Shown: positions 63,046 to 64,000 of the stretch, piece after piece
Numbering within the stretch: the stretch's first letter is position 1
Layout of the letters: each line of letters begins with the position of its first letter
DNA from: Brachyhypopomus gauderio
Lineage: Eukaryota; Chordata; Actinopteri; Gymnotiformes; Hypopomidae
Direction: 5' to 3'
DNA: 64,000 nt
Assembly: GCF_052324685.1 (NCBI RefSeq)
Contig: NW_027506907.1
Span: 223,790-287,789 of the forward strand
Made by a program: the position numbers and the translations under genes
Notes under the pieces: generated by a model
What the model saw: the letters and a program-made list of their open reading frames with translations, nothing else
Told to the model about the DNA's origin: nothing
The model's database searches: none

Positions 63046-63249
63046 AACGGATGTTAAGTCTAACTTTTGCTAAGCTACAGTAAAGTTTCGTAAGATAACT
63101 GACTGCCTCAGATTATTGTAACTGTGAGTGTGTGAGTGTGAGTGTGTGTGTGATCTGAGCATTTTCCTTTCATTAGGTCTTTGCTCTGTCTACAGTAACA
63201 ATTTACGTTTTTTGCAGCATTTTCAAATGTAAGCGCATGTATGTGATTT

Positions 63250-63284
<35 letters not shown>

Positions 63285-63415
63285 GGGGGGGGGCATGTGG
63301 AGATGGTCCAGGCTATGAGTCAGCTCTTTAATAGCTCCAGGATGAAGTCAGTAAAACCATCAGTATCGAATTAAAAACCACAGCACACCCAAAGAACAAG
63401 CAGAGTTAGGAGTAA

Positions 63416-63458
<43 letters not shown>

Positions 63459-64000
63459 GCCACCTTTGTTTGATCTCTTTAACGGAATAAATACTCAAAA
63501 GGAAGTGAGTCATGCAAAACAACTTAATGGTGTCCCAGACTTAATGGTGACTAATTTAAACGTGACTTTTCCTGACGACCTGTAGTCAAGAGTCACTCTC
63601 ATTGTTTCTAATCTCTGCTAATGAATTTTTTGTCAACTTGACAACATTTTTTAAATACCACACAAAATTAAATGAAACAAACAAATTTAATGGCGTGAAG
63701 TAACCAAAGCAAAAGAAAAATAGGCGCACGTGTGTGTGTGTGTGTGCGTGTGTGTGTGTGTATGTGTGTTTTACCTCCGTGCTTGTCTGATTCTGGGCGT
63801 TGCCCATCCCTGACCCTTGACCCTCCCCCTCCTGCCCCCTCATGTCCAGTGAGTCCATGCTGGAGGCGGAGGCGGAGTTAATGCTGGAGCGGGTGGAGGA
63901 GTGGCCCACAGAGCGAGCCTCTGGTTCGCCGACCGTCCCCACCGAGCCGGTCCGCCGGTGGTGCAGGCCGGCGCTCGCTACGGTGCTGCGCAGTGTTGCC
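48862..64000 (-). CDS. raph1: RAPH1/lamellipodin (RA-PH adaptor for Ena/VASP), 5' end outside window
   Basis: Links Ras-family and PI(3,4)P2 signals to Ena/VASP actin elongation at the leading edge. Exons visible 5'->3': 63775-64000 (partial), 61959-62045, 61451-61525, 57715-57792, 56016-56175, 55667-55788, 55418-55483, 55047-55190, 53655-53765, 52947-53045, 52629-52749, 52053-52195, 48862-51729; all junctions in frame, ~1433 codons seen. A coiled segment ([12 protein letters not shown]) leads into the RA domain ([20 protein letters not shown]). The PH domain spans the exons at 55190-52947 ([20 protein letters not shown] to [11 protein letters not shown]). The last exon encodes 955 proline-rich residues with many FPPPP (EVH1) motifs and ends [18 protein letters not shown]. 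That C-terminus separates it from apbb1ip. Paralog a or b is undetermined. Confidence 0.95.
50800..51135 (-). repeat. 42-bp coding minisatellite in raph1 last exon
   Basis: About eight copies of a 42-bp unit containing GGATGGGACTGAATGGGTAC encode repeats of [13 protein letters not shown]. The period is a multiple of three, so frame is kept. Degenerate copies continue to ~50560 with QPFPPPP in place of SHPPPPC. Confidence 0.92.
53581..53646. repeat. (CA)n next to the raph1 donor at 53654
   Basis: About 32 CA units; on the sense strand (TG)n starts 8-9 nt after the donor of the exon at 53655-53765. Confidence 0.95.
53887..54518. mobile_element. Tigger/pogo-like DNA transposon remnant in a raph1 intron
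   Basis: Terminal inverted repeats CAGTGGTACCTCGAGATACG at the left and the reverse of CAGTGGTACCTCAAGATACG at the right, flanked by TA on both sides (53885-53886, 54519-54520). The minus strand at 54009-54212 encodes a helix-turn-helix-like fragment with [20 protein letters not shown]. It is 632 bp long, so internally deleted. Confidence 0.92.
56643..56686. repeat. (GA)n microsatellite in a raph1 intron
   Basis: About 22 GA units. Similar runs lie at 58548-58595; CA/GT runs lie at 57470-57555, 58150-58184, 58483-58513, 63000-63042, 63255-63283 and 63417-63455. Confidence 0.95.
57657..57706. repeat. (CA)n abutting the raph1 donor at 57714
   Basis: Starts about 9 nt beyond the donor on the sense strand. 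A second CA run (57794-57831) forms the acceptor tract on the other side of the same 78-nt exon, reading (TG)n-TAG. Confidence 0.94.
57793..61450. other. Large raph1 intron with possible internal promoter
   Basis: 3.66 kb intron. It holds an 18-bp poly-C run (~58000), GA/CA microsatellites, purine-rich stretches (59120-59430), (ATAATA)n near 59165-59212, and a CpG-containing block at 59500-59720. The block includes AAAATGGCGGC at 59576-59586 (a YY1-type site). AT-rich sequence follows. No extra exon was confirmed. Confidence 0.45.
62046..63774. other. raph1 intron upstream of the 62045 exon
   Basis: About 1.7 kb. It contains a ~31-bp tandem repeat at 62697-62800 (CACATTCCCATCAAACCAGT with GGGATACA, three to four copies), several CA/GT microsatellites and a G run at 63285-63292. 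No gene was seen. Confidence 0.55.

Overview
The window is vertebrate nuclear DNA, almost certainly from a ray-finned (teleost) fish. Coding exons are split by GT-AG introns. The six proteins match vertebrate families at near-ortholog level. The repeats are fish-typical: abundant (CA)n, hAT elements with 8-bp target duplications, a V-SINE-like element, a LINE 3' end and a Tigger relative. The species cannot be named from the sequence. All ortholog and synteny statements come from recalled knowledge of the families, not from a search.

Six protein-coding genes are laid out as follows. (1) tm9sf2, minus strand, 1349-13910, 17 exons. (2) zc3h13, minus, 14833-29712, 20 exons and an intact 1775-residue reading frame. 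(3) cpb2, minus, 30706-37337, 11 exons and 421 residues. (4) alg11, plus, 37866-42397, 5 exons and 501 residues; it diverges from cpb2 across about 530 bp that hold a CTCF-like and an ETS-like site. (5) spp2, plus, 43979-46820, 6 exons and 186 residues. (6) raph1, minus, from 48862 to beyond the right edge, 13 exons visible. In every gene the exon lengths add up in frame, with one exception in tm9sf2 described below. The genes do unrelated jobs: endomembrane sorting, m6A writing, plasma carboxypeptidase, N-glycan assembly, secreted mineral-matrix protein and actin regulation. There is no operon or cluster logic beyond ordinary chromosomal neighbourhood.

The unusual feature is the tandem-repeat architecture. 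tm9sf2 introns are loaded with minisatellites, and these are often pressed against splice sites. A 32-bp array of about 79 copies with a 608-bp higher-order period fills intron 6. G-rich arrays fill introns 4 and 9. The exon 2 donor lies inside a 37-bp triplication, and the exon 13 acceptor is the first copy of a 43-bp unit present five times. Across three genes (tm9sf2, zc3h13, raph1) several acceptors have the form (TG)n-TAG, so a dinucleotide repeat replaces the normal pyrimidine tract. cpb2 and raph1 also have arrays touching donors. The exon 13/14 junction of tm9sf2 is out of frame by one base as the sequence stands. One zc3h13 intron is only consistent with a GC-AG splice.

Mobile elements sit in introns: a 906-bp hAT MITE with a perfect 8-bp duplication, a 2.2-kb hAT with a decayed BED-finger exon, a 1.15-kb inverted-repeat element within a larger hAT-like remnant, a Tigger/pogo remnant with a TA duplication, a truncated LINE and a V-SINE. 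I found no rRNA, intact tRNA or CRISPR array, and no plausible new protein system. The strongest lead is the repeat and splice-site arrangement.
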